In this document: positions 1 through 7,940 of the stretch, in pieces | Layout: each line of letters begins with the position of its first letter | Position numbering within the stretch: the first letter of the stretch is position 1 | Source of the DNA: Pelagibacter sp047722505 | GTDB lineage: Bacteria > Pseudomonadota > Alphaproteobacteria > Pelagibacterales > Pelagibacteraceae | Length of the DNA: 64,000 bases | Direction: 5' to 3' | Assembly: GCF_047722505.1 (NCBI RefSeq) | Contig: NZ_CP159814.1 | Location: 1,359,136 to 1,423,135 of the forward strand | Position numbers and translations under genes: made by a program | Notes under the pieces: model-generated | The model's input: only the letters and a program-made list of their open reading frames with translations | The model's database searches: none | Told to the model about the DNA's origin: nothing

Positions 1-116
1 TCTTTAACACTGTCCTCATCCACATTAGATGGTTCTATTTTGCACTTAATGTTATTTGCCTCTAAAATTTTTTTTCTCACACCACTTTTTGATGCAAGTA
101 TAATTTCTTCAACCAT
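1..116 (-). CDS. maf: Maf-like nucleotide pyrophosphatase (N-terminal part only)
   Basis: Reading leftward from an ATG at 116-114, the frame stays open to the window edge and encodes about 38 residues beginning MVEEIILASKSGVRKKIL. The ILASKS start followed by basic residues is the signature of the Maf/YhdE family, which hydrolyses non-canonical nucleoside triphosphates. Only the N terminus is visible, so length and catalytic residues cannot be judged. The start lies inside the end of the upstream ppsR (8-base overlap, 109-116), which suggests translational coupling. A ppsR-maf order next to hemE is common in alphaproteobacteria. Confidence 0.75.
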   Translation of the reverse strand, partial: MVEEIILASKSGVRKKILEANNIKCKIEPSNVDEDSVK

Positions 117-933
117 TATTTTTATTTATTTCATATATTTTAATTATCGATGCTGCGGTTTCCTCTACTGACTTTCTGGTAACGTCAATTGTTGGCCATT
201 TGTATTTGACAAACGTTTTTTTTGCTTCGTTAACTTCTTTTTCTATCTTACTAATATTTGTATAATTTGTATTTTCTTTTTCCTTAAGAGCGTTCATTCT
301 ATTTTTTCTAATATCAACTAATCGCTGAGGCTCGGTTGTTAAACCAACTACACAAGAAAGTTTAGGATTCTTTTTTAAACTTTCTGGTATTGATTGCTCG
401 TTTACCAAAGGAATATTTAAAGTTTTATAACCTTTGTTAGCAAGATAAATTGATGTCGGTGTTTTACTTGTTCTGCTTACCCCTAACAATATCAAGTCTG
501 CTTTAGCAATATCCTCTACTAAATTACCGTCATCGTGCGCCATAGTGAATTGAATGGCCTCGATTCTCTCATAATACTCTTCGTTTAAGGCGTGTTGTCC
601 GCTAGGGACGTGAGATGCTTTTTGATTTAAAAGTCTAGAAAAGCTCATTATTAAGTTTCCTAAAACACTAAAACAAGGAATTTTTTTTTCATCTCCTCTG
701 TTTGCCAAAAACTTTGCAAGAGAAGTGTCAACAATTGTATATAAAATTATCGCATTATCATTTTTTTTTGCTTCTTCCATAATTTTAGATACTTGATTTT
801 CTGTTCTTGTAAAAAAATAAGATTTAACATCATATTCTATGTTTTTAAATTGAGCCTTAATTGCTAAAAAAACTCTGTCTAATGTTTCGCCAGTAGAGTC
901 AGAAATAAGGTATACTTGATAAGTATTACTCAT
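109..933 (-). CDS. ppsR: Pyruvate,phosphate dikinase / PEP synthase regulatory protein (DUF299 kinase-pyrophosphorylase)
   Basis: The 274-residue product has the full length of the DUF299 family. It opens with a YLISDSTGETLD segment and carries the nucleotide-binding loop GVSRTSKT at residues 151-158, both family hallmarks. Family members act in the cytoplasm as ADP-dependent kinases and Pi-dependent pyrophosphorylases that switch PEP synthase or pyruvate,phosphate dikinase off and on. The start is an ATG at 933-931. The gene is divergent from hemE across a 283-base AT-rich gap and overlaps the start of maf by 8 bases. Which target enzyme it controls cannot be told from this window. Confidence 0.9.
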   Translation of the reverse strand: MSNTYQVYLISDSTGETLDRVFLAIKAQFKNIEYDVKSYFFTRTENQVSKIMEEAKKNDNAIILYTIVDTSLAKFLANRGDEKKIPCFSVLGNLIMSFSRLLNQKASHVPSGQHALNEEYYERIEAIQFTMAHDDGNLVEDIAKADLILLGVSRTSKTPTSIYLANKGYKTLNIPLVNEQSIPESLKKNPKLSCVVGLTTEPQRLVDIRKNRMNALKEKENTNYTNISKIEKEVNEAKKTFVKYKWPTIDVTRKSVEETAASIIKIYEINKNNG

Positions 934-1121
934 GAATAAAATGTTGGTAATTAAGTATTATTTTTATCATTTTTTAAAATAATCATATTTATTATTTTTC
1001 TTTGTAAAACCCAATTTTTATAAACATTAATAAACATGTTAAATATTAATATACATTTTATCTAATAATATTAAATAAACCCTTAATTTACGACTATATA
1101 ACAATTCTATAATTTATTAAG

Positions 1122-1130
1122 TGTTGATAA
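1122..1130 (-). promoter_or_regulatory. Weak DnaA box candidate
   Basis: The plus strand reads TGTTGATAA, whose complement TTATCAACA differs from TTATNCACA at one position. It is 35 bases from the exact box at 1166-1174 and in the opposite orientation. Confidence 0.3.
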
Positions 1131-1165
1131 GTAGTGTATAAAAACTAAAAAACAAATAATTACCG

Positions 1166-1174
1166 TTATTCACA
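1166..1174 (+). promoter_or_regulatory. DnaA box candidate
   Basis: TTATTCACA matches the consensus TTATNCACA at every fixed position. It lies 42 bases before the hemE start codon in the candidate origin gap. A single nonamer in AT-rich DNA can be chance, so the weight comes from the location. Confidence 0.45.
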
Positions 1175-1216
1175 TACTATATAACTAATACTATAATTAA
1201 ATATTTACTTATTATT

Positions 1217-2218
1217 ATGACACCCATTCAGGAAACAATAATAAACAAAAAAACAAACAATTCTCCAATATGGTTAATGAGACAGGCTGGTAGATATTTA
1301 CCAGAATTTAGAGAAATTAGAAAATTAAATCCTAATTTTATAAACTTATGTTTAGATGAAAATTTATCTTCAAAGATAACCTTACAACCTCTTAAAAGAT
1401 TTGATTTGGACGCTGCTATAATTTTTTCAGACATTCTAATGATCCCATATGGATTAAACCAAGAAGTAAAATTTGAAAAAGATTTTGGCCCAATATTAGG
1501 TTCTTTAAATTTAAAAAATATATCCAAGGTCGATGAAATTGACTTTATAGAAAAATTATACCCAATCTATAAATCAATTAAAAAAGTCAGCGAAGACAAT
1601 TTAATAAAAAACAAGAATTTAATAGGATTTGTTGGTGCTCCATGGACTTTGTTAGTTTATATGATCAATAAACATTCCCCAAAGAAAGAACTGGTAAAAA
1701 ATTTCTTCAAAGATGAATTTCTAATAAATAGAATTTTAATAATCCTAGAAAAGTTTTTAAAATTACATATTGACCAACAGATAAAAAATGGTGCAACAAT
1801 AATTCAAATTTTTGATAGTTGGGCTGGTCTTCTAGAAGAAAAAAACTTACCAAATTATGTATATGTGCCAACATTAAATTTAGTTGATTATATTAAATCA
1901 CTAAATGTTCCTGTAATTTGTTTTCCAAAAGGAATAAAAGATTATAAAAATTATTGTGATATCGTTAAACCTGATGCGATTAATATTGATTATAATGTTG
2001 ATCCTGTTTCAATATGTAGGGAAATAAAAATACCAGTTCAAGGAGGTCTTGATCCTAAAATTTTATTAACAGACAAAGAAAATTTAAAAAAAGAAACCTT
2101 GAAATATTTAACCACCTTTAAAGATCATCCTTATATATTTAATTTGGGTCATGGGGTGTTACCCGAAACTAATCCTGACATGGTTGACTATTTAGTTAAA
2201 ACAGTAAAAGATTATTAA
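1217..2218 (+). CDS. hemE: Uroporphyrinogen decarboxylase
   Basis: The product (333 residues, normal length) decarboxylates uroporphyrinogen III to coproporphyrinogen III in the cytoplasm. The N-terminal signature WLMRQAGRYLPEFR (residues 19-32) contains the substrate-binding arginines. Further family blocks include GFVGAPWTLLVY and the C-terminal FNLGHGVLPET. The start is an ATG immediately after the AT-rich gap. The stop is directly followed by the hemH ATG with no spacer, so hemE, hemH and hemJ form one haem-synthesis operon. The reading is secure. Confidence 0.97.
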   Translation: MTPIQETIINKKTNNSPIWLMRQAGRYLPEFREIRKLNPNFINLCLDENLSSKITLQPLKRFDLDAAIIFSDILMIPYGLNQEVKFEKDFGPILGSLNLKNISKVDEIDFIEKLYPIYKSIKKVSEDNLIKNKNLIGFVGAPWTLLVYMINKHSPKKELVKNFFKDEFLINRILIILEKFLKLHIDQQIKNGATIIQIFDSWAGLLEEKNLPNYVYVPTLNLVDYIKSLNVPVICFPKGIKDYKNYCDIVKPDAINIDYNVDPVSICREIKIPVQGGLDPKILLTDKENLKKETLKYLTTFKDHPYIFNLGHGVLPETNPDMVDYLVKTVKDY

Positions 2219-3253
2219 ATGAAAAAAGCAATAATTCTATTTAATCTTGGCGGTCCTGATAAAATTGAAAATGTAGAACCGTTTTTATTTAATTTATTTA
2301 ATGATCCAGCAATTTTAAATTTACCAACTATATTGAGATATCCTTTGGCAAAGTTGATATCTAATAGAAGAGCACCTGTTGCTAAAAAAATCTATGAAGA
2401 GCTTGGTGGATCATCACCAATATTAAAATTAACTGAGGAACAATCGGGGGCACTTGAAACAAGGTTAAATCAAACCGAAGCTGACAATGAATATAAATGT
2501 TTTATTGTAATGAGGTGTTGGAACCCAAGAGCAAAGGATGTGATTAAAGACGTTCAATTGTTTAATCCGAAAGAGATTGTTTTAATGCCACTTTATCCAC
2601 AATATTCTGCCGCAACTTCTGGGTCTTCAATTAAAGAATGGAAAGATGTATGTAAAAAAAATAACTACCAAGTTAAAACAAGCACAATTTGTTGTTACCC
2701 TACAGACCAAAATTTCATCAGCGCCCACACAAAAGAAATAATAAAAAAAATTAAGGACCTTAAAAATTTTAAATTAATATTTTCTGCTCATGGCCTACCA
2801 GAAAAAAATATTAAAAAGGGAGATCCGTATCAGTGGCAAGTAGAACAGTCTGTCCAAAAAATAGTTGAGAATTTGAATATTGAGAATTTGGATTGGATAT
2901 TAAGTTATCAAAGTAGAGTTGGCCCATTGAAATGGATAGGGCCATCCACTGAAAATATAATTGTTGAAAATTCAAAAATTGGCAAACATATTGTTTTAGT
3001 TCCTATCGCATTTGTTTCTGAACACTCAGAAACACTTGTTGAATTAGATATAGAGTATAAGGAAATTGCTGACGCTAATGGATGTAAAAATTATACACGT
3101 GTTCCAGCTCTTGGCATAAATGAAAATTTTATTAAAGCCATGTCGGAGTTGATAATAAAAAAAAATGAATATAAGTTTAGTGAAAATCTTTATCCTCCAA
3201 AAATTCAGTGTCCTTCAAATTTCAAAAAGTGTCCTTGTTTAAATTATGAATAG
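2219..3253 (+). CDS. hemH: Ferrochelatase
   Basis: The 344-residue product inserts iron into protoporphyrin IX, the last step of haem synthesis. It starts with the family motif LFNLGGPD and has the catalytic-histidine motif FSAHGLPEKN (His about 191). The C terminus carries three cysteines (331, 338, 340). Some alphaproteobacterial ferrochelatases, such as that of Caulobacter, hold a [2Fe-2S] cluster bound partly by C-terminal cysteines, so a cluster is possible here (inference). The ATG abuts the hemE stop and the 3' end overlaps hemJ by 8 bases. Confidence 0.97.
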   Translation: MKKAIILFNLGGPDKIENVEPFLFNLFNDPAILNLPTILRYPLAKLISNRRAPVAKKIYEELGGSSPILKLTEEQSGALETRLNQTEADNEYKCFIVMRCWNPRAKDVIKDVQLFNPKEIVLMPLYPQYSAATSGSSIKEWKDVCKKNNYQVKTSTICCYPTDQNFISAHTKEIIKKIKDLKNFKLIFSAHGLPEKNIKKGDPYQWQVEQSVQKIVENLNIENLDWILSYQSRVGPLKWIGPSTENIIVENSKIGKHIVLVPIAFVSEHSETLVELDIEYKEIADANGCKNYTRVPALGINENFIKAMSELIIKKNEYKFSENLYPPKIQCPSNFKKCPCLNYE

Positions 3254-3680
3254 TTATCTTTTGTTTAAAAGCCTCCACTTGATAGCTGTGATTTCTTGGA
3301 TGGCGGGGCTTTTGTATTTACCAAGAATTTTTGTTTATCATGTTGAAAATATTGATCATAAAATTTCGTCTTCAATATTTAAAACAATGGAAAGAAAATT
3401 ATTTTATTTTATTATGATGCCAGCAATGATTTTATCCTGGATTTTTGGATTAATATTAATCTCTGTTATTGGCTTTGAGGTTATTTTAACGCTTTGGTTA
3501 AAACTAAAATTAATATTAATAATCTTATTAACAATTTATCATTTTTATTTAGGAAAATTACTTGATGATTTTAAACTAGATCAAAATACCAAATCTTCTA
3601 AATTTTTTAGAATAATTAATGAAGTACCAACAATATTGCTTATTTTGGTAGTTTTTATTGTTATATTTAAGCCTATCTAA
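3246..3680 (+). CDS. hemJ: Protoporphyrinogen oxidase HemJ (membrane)
   Basis: This is a 144-residue, very hydrophobic protein with about four membrane helices. The first helix contains SLHLIAVISWMAGLLYLPR, the HemJ/UPF0093 signature with the conserved histidine (His11). HemJ oxidises protoporphyrinogen IX to protoporphyrin IX in the inner membrane in bacteria without HemG or HemY. The 8-base overlap with hemH supports the assignment, because substrate could pass straight to ferrochelatase. Many databases still call the family 'UPF0093 membrane protein'. Confidence 0.9.
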   Translation: MNSYLLFKSLHLIAVISWMAGLLYLPRIFVYHVENIDHKISSSIFKTMERKLFYFIMMPAMILSWIFGLILISVIGFEVILTLWLKLKLILIILLTIYHFYLGKLLDDFKLDQNTKSSKFFRIINEVPTILLILVVFIVIFKPI

Positions 3681-3682
3681 AC

Positions 3683-3710
3683 TTGAAATACTCGTTACAG
3701 TGCATATATT
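3683..3710 (+). promoter_or_regulatory. Sigma-70 type promoter for rho
   Basis: TTGAAA (3683-3688) and TATATT (3705-3710) are separated by 16 bases in the 67-base hemJ-rho spacer. Transcription would begin near 3717, leaving a leader of about 30 bases before the rho ATG at 3748. There is no room for a long autoregulatory rho leader of the E. coli kind. Confidence 0.5.
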
Positions 3711-3747
3711 TAAACTATCTAATAAATCTTAAACACAATCCCTCAAC

Positions 3748-5016
3748 ATGAATATTCAAGAACTTAAACTAAAATCGTCCGAACAATTAATAGCACAAGC
3801 AGAAAAGTTAGGTATTGAAAATGCTAGCACACTAAGAAAACAAGAAATTTTATTTGCTATATTAAAAAAAGTTGCAGAAAAAGAAGAGATAACTGGAGCT
3901 GGAGTTTTACAATTATTACAAGATGGATTTGGTTTTTTAAGAGCAATGGAATCAAACTATTTAGCTGGACCAGACGATATTTATGTTAGTCCAAGTCAGA
4001 TCAGGAAATTTGGTTTAAGAACTGGAGATACTGTTGAAGGACCTGTGAGAGCCCCCAAAGAAGGTGAAAGATATTTTGCATTATTACAAGTAGAAAAAAT
4101 AAATTTCGAAGAACCAGAAAAAGCTCGTCACAAAATTGCGTTTGATAATTTAACCCCACTCTATCCAAACAAACAAATGGTGATGGAAGTTGAGACAACC
4201 AAGATTGAAAAAAAACCAGATTTAACTCCAAGATTAATTGATCTTGTAAGTCCAATTGGAAAAGGTCAAAGATCAATAATTATCTCACCTCCTAAGGCTG
4301 GTAAGACAATGATCTTACAAAGCATCGCTAACTCAATTGCTAAAAACTATCCAGAAAGTTATTTGATGGTTTTACTTATTGATGAAAGACCAGAAGAAGT
4401 AACTGATATGAAAAGAACAGTTAAGGGAGAGGTTATCAGCTCTACTTTCGATGAACCTGCCTCAAGACATGTTGCGGTTGCTGAAATGGTAATCGAAAAA
4501 GCAAAAAGATTAACTGAGCATAAAAAAGATGTAGTAATTTTATTAGACTCAATCACAAGATTGGGTAGAGCATATAATGCTGTGATACCAAGTTCTGGAA
4601 AAGTATTAACAGGTGGAGTTGATGCGAATGCACTTCAAAGACCAAAAAGATTTTTTGGTGCAGCAAGAAATATTGAAGAAGGTGGATCTTTAACAATCAT
4701 CTCAACAGCTTTGATTGATACTGGATCAAGAATGGATGAGGTTATTTTTGAAGAATTTAAAGGAACTGGAAATAGTGAAACAGTTTTGGATAGAAAAATT
4801 GCAGAGAGAAGAATTTATCCAGCAATCGATATAACTAAATCTGGAACAAGACGAGAAGAATTACTTTTTGATAAAGATGACCTTTCAAAAATGAATGTGT
4901 TAAGAAGAATTATTAGTCCAATGGGAACAATGGATGCTATTGAATTTATAAACTCAAAGCTCAAGGAAACAAAAAGCAATGCAGATTTCTTTAGTTCGAT
5001 GAATAAACCCGCTTAA
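3748..5016 (+). CDS. rho: Transcription termination factor Rho
   Basis: The 422-residue product is a full-length Rho hexamer subunit. It has an N-terminal helical domain (1-50), a cold-shock-type RNA-binding domain around residues 51-118 (GFGFLR core) and the RecA-type ATPase domain with P-loop PPKAGKT near residues 181-187. It terminates transcripts at unstructured C-rich RNA. Convergent gene pairs in this window mostly lack space for hairpin terminators, so Rho may carry much of the load here (inference). The stop overlaps the end of the convergent sulfotransferase gene by 4 bases. Confidence 0.98.
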   Translation: MNIQELKLKSSEQLIAQAEKLGIENASTLRKQEILFAILKKVAEKEEITGAGVLQLLQDGFGFLRAMESNYLAGPDDIYVSPSQIRKFGLRTGDTVEGPVRAPKEGERYFALLQVEKINFEEPEKARHKIAFDNLTPLYPNKQMVMEVETTKIEKKPDLTPRLIDLVSPIGKGQRSIIISPPKAGKTMILQSIANSIAKNYPESYLMVLLIDERPEEVTDMKRTVKGEVISSTFDEPASRHVAVAEMVIEKAKRLTEHKKDVVILLDSITRLGRAYNAVIPSSGKVLTGGVDANALQRPKRFFGAARNIEEGGSLTIISTALIDTGSRMDEVIFEEFKGTGNSETVLDRKIAERRIYPAIDITKSGTRREELLFDKDDLSKMNVLRRIISPMGTMDAIEFINSKLKETKSNADFFSSMNKPA

Positions 5017-6569
5017 GATTGCAACGTTAAAAACTCTGAAAGTTCTTTTAGTCCTTCGGAATAATTTTTCCATTTTTCGATAGAAGACTTGTATATTGGA
5101 TTTCTGACCTGAGCAAGGCTTGCCGTGGAGACAGATTTTTTATTATTATAAAAGCTCATACAGTTTTCGTCCCATTCTAGATCACAATAATTAATTAAAT
5201 TTTTAATTTCTTTTTCATTGTCTTTTATAAGATTCTCATATTCAATATTATAAATTTTGTTTTTGAATAAATCATTCCAAAAATTCATCATGTCCTTATA
5301 CAACAAATAATAATTACCAAGATCGTTTAAACTGTATGAAAAATTAAGTCGTTTTGAAGGAAAAAAATTTTTGTACATGGACCAACAAATATCCATGGGA
5401 TTTCTCATTGAGTGTATTATTTTACAGTTTGGAAATGCAATCAATAAAAAACCTATCCATTTAAAATTTAAGGGTGCTTTATCTGTGATAATATTTTTAT
5501 CAGAATTGATTTTTTCTAAAAAATATTCTTGAAAGTTAACAAAATCTTTATCCTTAAATTCATCAACCGTTTTTTTAGAAAATTGAAATGTATTTTCAAG
5601 GAAATTCTTTTCTATAAAATCATGAGCATGATTTAATTCCCCAGCTCCATAAACCAGCCCATGAGAAGAAATTATTTGCTCTATTAAAGTGGTACCTGAT
5701 CTTGGCATACCAACAATAAAAATGATTTTTTTATTAGAGGGCTCAATCTTAGGAAAATTCCTTTTACCAAATAATTTTTTTATATTATTAAATAACCTTT
5801 CATCTTTATCTGTATTATAATTTATTTTCTCATTCTTTATTTTGTTAGCAACACTTAAGTGTTTAAAAGAGTCGGCATATTCCTCTGTATCTTCTAGCGC
5901 CTTTCCCAATGCAAAAGATAGCCACATCTTATTTTCATTATCGTTGATGTCTGTAAGTTTGCTTTTCATTTCTCCAAGGTGAATATTATCCTTGTCATAT
6001 TTTGTCATAAGACTAATAGCTTTATCAGCTGCTGTATTCATTGGGTTCATCTCTAAACAAGATCTAAAACATTTTAGAGATTTATTAAAGTCACCTTTTT
6101 TCTGGTAAGCATTGCCAAGTGCAAAATTTAAAGGATAGCTTTTTTCATAAACATTTTTTGCTTTTTCTAAAATTATAATTTCTTCATCGTTTTTATTCAT
6201 TTTTGATTTTAAATCTGCAAGTGTGATTGAAGCATCTAAAAAGGAAGGTTTAATAATTAGTGCTTTTTTTAAATACTCTTCCGCAATATCGGTGTTATTT
6301 AAATTTCCATGAACAAGACCAAGGTTATTAAGTACAAATATATTGTTTGGGTGTTTTTTAATTGCTCTATTCAGCACATTTATGGCATCATTGTATTCGC
6401 CCAATCTATTATGTGCTAAAGCCAGAAGGTTATCAAGAACATACATTTGTGGAAATTTTTTAATAAGTGGAATTGTTTTTTTAATAACCTCTTCGTATCT
6501 AGAGGAGTTAAAAAAATTGATTATTGATTGTATTTTATTTTTCAGCTCTTCTTGAGATAAAGGGTTCAT
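5013..6569 (-). CDS. TPR-repeat sulfotransferase
   Basis: The 518-residue protein has two parts. Residues 1-240 are tetratricopeptide-like helical repeats. Residues 280-518 form a sulfotransferase domain with the 5'-phosphosulfate loop GMPRSGTTLIEQ (287-298) and the 3'-phosphate motif HSMRNPMDICWS (386-397), both intact. Such enzymes move sulfate from PAPS to carbohydrates or proteins. There is no signal peptide, so it is probably cytoplasmic. It is divergent from a GT47-like glycosyltransferase gene, which suggests a glycan acceptor (inference). The acceptor is unknown. The block interrupts the usual rho-mnmE order. Confidence 0.85.
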   Translation of the reverse strand: MNPLSQEELKNKIQSIINFFNSSRYEEVIKKTIPLIKKFPQMYVLDNLLALAHNRLGEYNDAINVLNRAIKKHPNNIFVLNNLGLVHGNLNNTDIAEEYLKKALIIKPSFLDASITLADLKSKMNKNDEEIIILEKAKNVYEKSYPLNFALGNAYQKKGDFNKSLKCFRSCLEMNPMNTAADKAISLMTKYDKDNIHLGEMKSKLTDINDNENKMWLSFALGKALEDTEEYADSFKHLSVANKIKNEKINYNTDKDERLFNNIKKLFGKRNFPKIEPSNKKIIFIVGMPRSGTTLIEQIISSHGLVYGAGELNHAHDFIEKNFLENTFQFSKKTVDEFKDKDFVNFQEYFLEKINSDKNIITDKAPLNFKWIGFLLIAFPNCKIIHSMRNPMDICWSMYKNFFPSKRLNFSYSLNDLGNYYLLYKDMMNFWNDLFKNKIYNIEYENLIKDNEKEIKNLINYCDLEWDENCMSFYNNKKSVSTASLAQVRNPIYKSSIEKWKNYSEGLKELSEFLTLQS

Positions 6570-6640
6570 GAAATTAAATATTTATTTTAAATCTCTTTTT
6601 AAATTTGTTTTCATTAGATAATGTTTTATAAATTTATTAT

Positions 6641-7531
6641 ATGAAACTTTTGTGGAATACCAATAGAAATCTCCCAGATATTGCTACAAATATTGCAGAA
6701 GAAAGAATTATTTTTTGGGGCAATTATCATTTTAAAAATTCATCTTCTTGGATATTAAATTTATTATCTGGAATACAAATAGAACAAATTCATAGTTTGG
6801 AAAATTTAAATAAAAATGAAGATATTATTGTAGTTGATAATATGGTTGGGTTAAAAGAGTCTTTCTATTTTGAACTTAGTAATAAAGTGAAAAGAATCTA
6901 TCTAGTACATCTTGGTGATGAGGGTGGTTCAGAAAAAAAGGATTTGGTTTATTCTCTTTGTGAGCATGTTTGGAGAACGTTTTATTTACCAAGTTTTAGA
7001 AATATAAAAAATATTTCATGTATTCCGATTGGCTATAAATCATCTGTACCCAAGACTAAAGTGGACATTAGTGATAAAAAATATATCTGGAATTTTATGG
7101 GGACAACACATGGGTCTAGTAGGTACGATCTGTTAAATAAACATACAGACTTAAATCCCCACTTTACAAATTTGACTGGAGATTTTGCTGGAAAAAATTC
7201 ACTTGATACAAATGAATACTACAAAGTAATGAATAATAGCATTTTCACATTAGTTCCACACGGCTATTTTCACCCTGAAACTTATAGACTATATGAGACT
7301 TTAGAATGTGGTTCCATTCCAATCGTTGAAAACCCACATAATTTTTTTGAAGATTTTTTACCTAACAACCCATTTCCTAAAATTACAAGTTGGGTGGAAT
7401 CCTTTGATTTTATTAAAAACCACATTAATAGAAAAGACGAACTAAATAAGCTTTCAAATAATATTAACTCTTGGTGGATAGGACATAAAGAATCATTAAA
7501 AAAGGAATTTCTAAGGATCAATGATGTTTAA
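6641..7531 (+). CDS. Exostosin-like (GT47-type) glycosyltransferase
   Basis: The protein has 296 residues, no signal peptide and no clear membrane segment. The block LVPHGYFHPETYRLYETLEC followed by GSIPIV (residues 204-228) resembles the exostosin/GT47 nucleotide-sugar site, where an invariant Glu lies in a (R/Y)LYE(A/T)LE(A/C)G.IP core. Sugar donor and acceptor cannot be told. It starts 71 bases from the divergent sulfotransferase gene and overlaps the next small gene by 11 bases. I infer that the group builds or decorates a surface glycan. Family-level confidence is moderate. Confidence 0.65.
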   Translation: MKLLWNTNRNLPDIATNIAEERIIFWGNYHFKNSSSWILNLLSGIQIEQIHSLENLNKNEDIIVVDNMVGLKESFYFELSNKVKRIYLVHLGDEGGSEKKDLVYSLCEHVWRTFYLPSFRNIKNISCIPIGYKSSVPKTKVDISDKKYIWNFMGTTHGSSRYDLLNKHTDLNPHFTNLTGDFAGKNSLDTNEYYKVMNNSIFTLVPHGYFHPETYRLYETLECGSIPIVENPHNFFEDFLPNNPFPKITSWVESFDFIKNHINRKDELNKLSNNINSWWIGHKESLKKEFLRINDV

Positions 7532-7940
7532 CAATTCTGAGTTTAATAATGCTTATAATTTGATAAAAAATGATGAATTGAATGAAGCAAATAAGCTTCT
7601 AATAAAATTAAGAAGTTCTTTTTTTCTTCATCCAGATTATTTATTCTTGATGTCATTACTTTTGATCAAATCAAAAAGAACATATCTTGCAATAGACGCC
7701 GCACTTCTCTCGCTTAAAGTCGATAATACAGAAGCAGTTTTAAAAAAACATAGTTATGAGAATAGTAGTAATAAGTTAATAGAAGAAAGATATTTATTTT
7801 TAATATCGATGTTTAAGAAAATTAAAAATTTAGAGCTTGTAGACATTTTAGAAACAACTATGAAAAATAAAAACCCAACAAGTTTTCTTTTATACTTAGA
7901 AAAAATTATGCCAGGAATTAGATTAAAAAATAAACTATGA
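7521..7940 (+). CDS. Small helical (TPR-like) protein of unknown function
   Basis: I do not recognise this 139-residue protein. It is predicted to be all-helical, and the segment around residues 25-65 (HPDYLFLMSLLLIKSKRTYLAIDAA) has the spacing of tetratricopeptide helices. No signal peptide or metal-binding motif is visible. The start is ATGATG at 7521, so 7521 and 7524 are both possible; AAGGA at 7513-7517 fits either. It overlaps the glycosyltransferase by 11 bases and mnmE by 4 (ATGA), so it is cotranscribed with both. It may assist the neighbouring sulfotransferase/glycosyltransferase (inference). Confidence 0.65.
   Translation: MMFNNSEFNNAYNLIKNDELNEANKLLIKLRSSFFLHPDYLFLMSLLLIKSKRTYLAIDAALLSLKVDNTEAVLKKHSYENSSNKLIEERYLFLISMFKKIKNLELVDILETTMKNKNPTSFLLYLEKIMPGIRLKNKL

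Larger units (their letters stand above)
934..1216. other. AT-rich gap between ppsR and hemE, candidate replication origin
   Basis: This 283-base spacer is unusually long for the window and extremely AT-rich, with runs such as TTAAATATTAATAT near 1040-1055. It holds one exact match to the DnaA-box pattern TTATNCACA (TTATTCACA, 1166-1174) and one near match on the minus strand (TTATCAACA, complement of 1122-1130). Genes leave it in both directions. In Caulobacter and Rickettsia the origin lies beside hemE (established knowledge). No ORF or RNA gene is seen here. The gap must also contain the promoters of hemE and ppsR. Origin function is inference. Confidence 0.5.
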
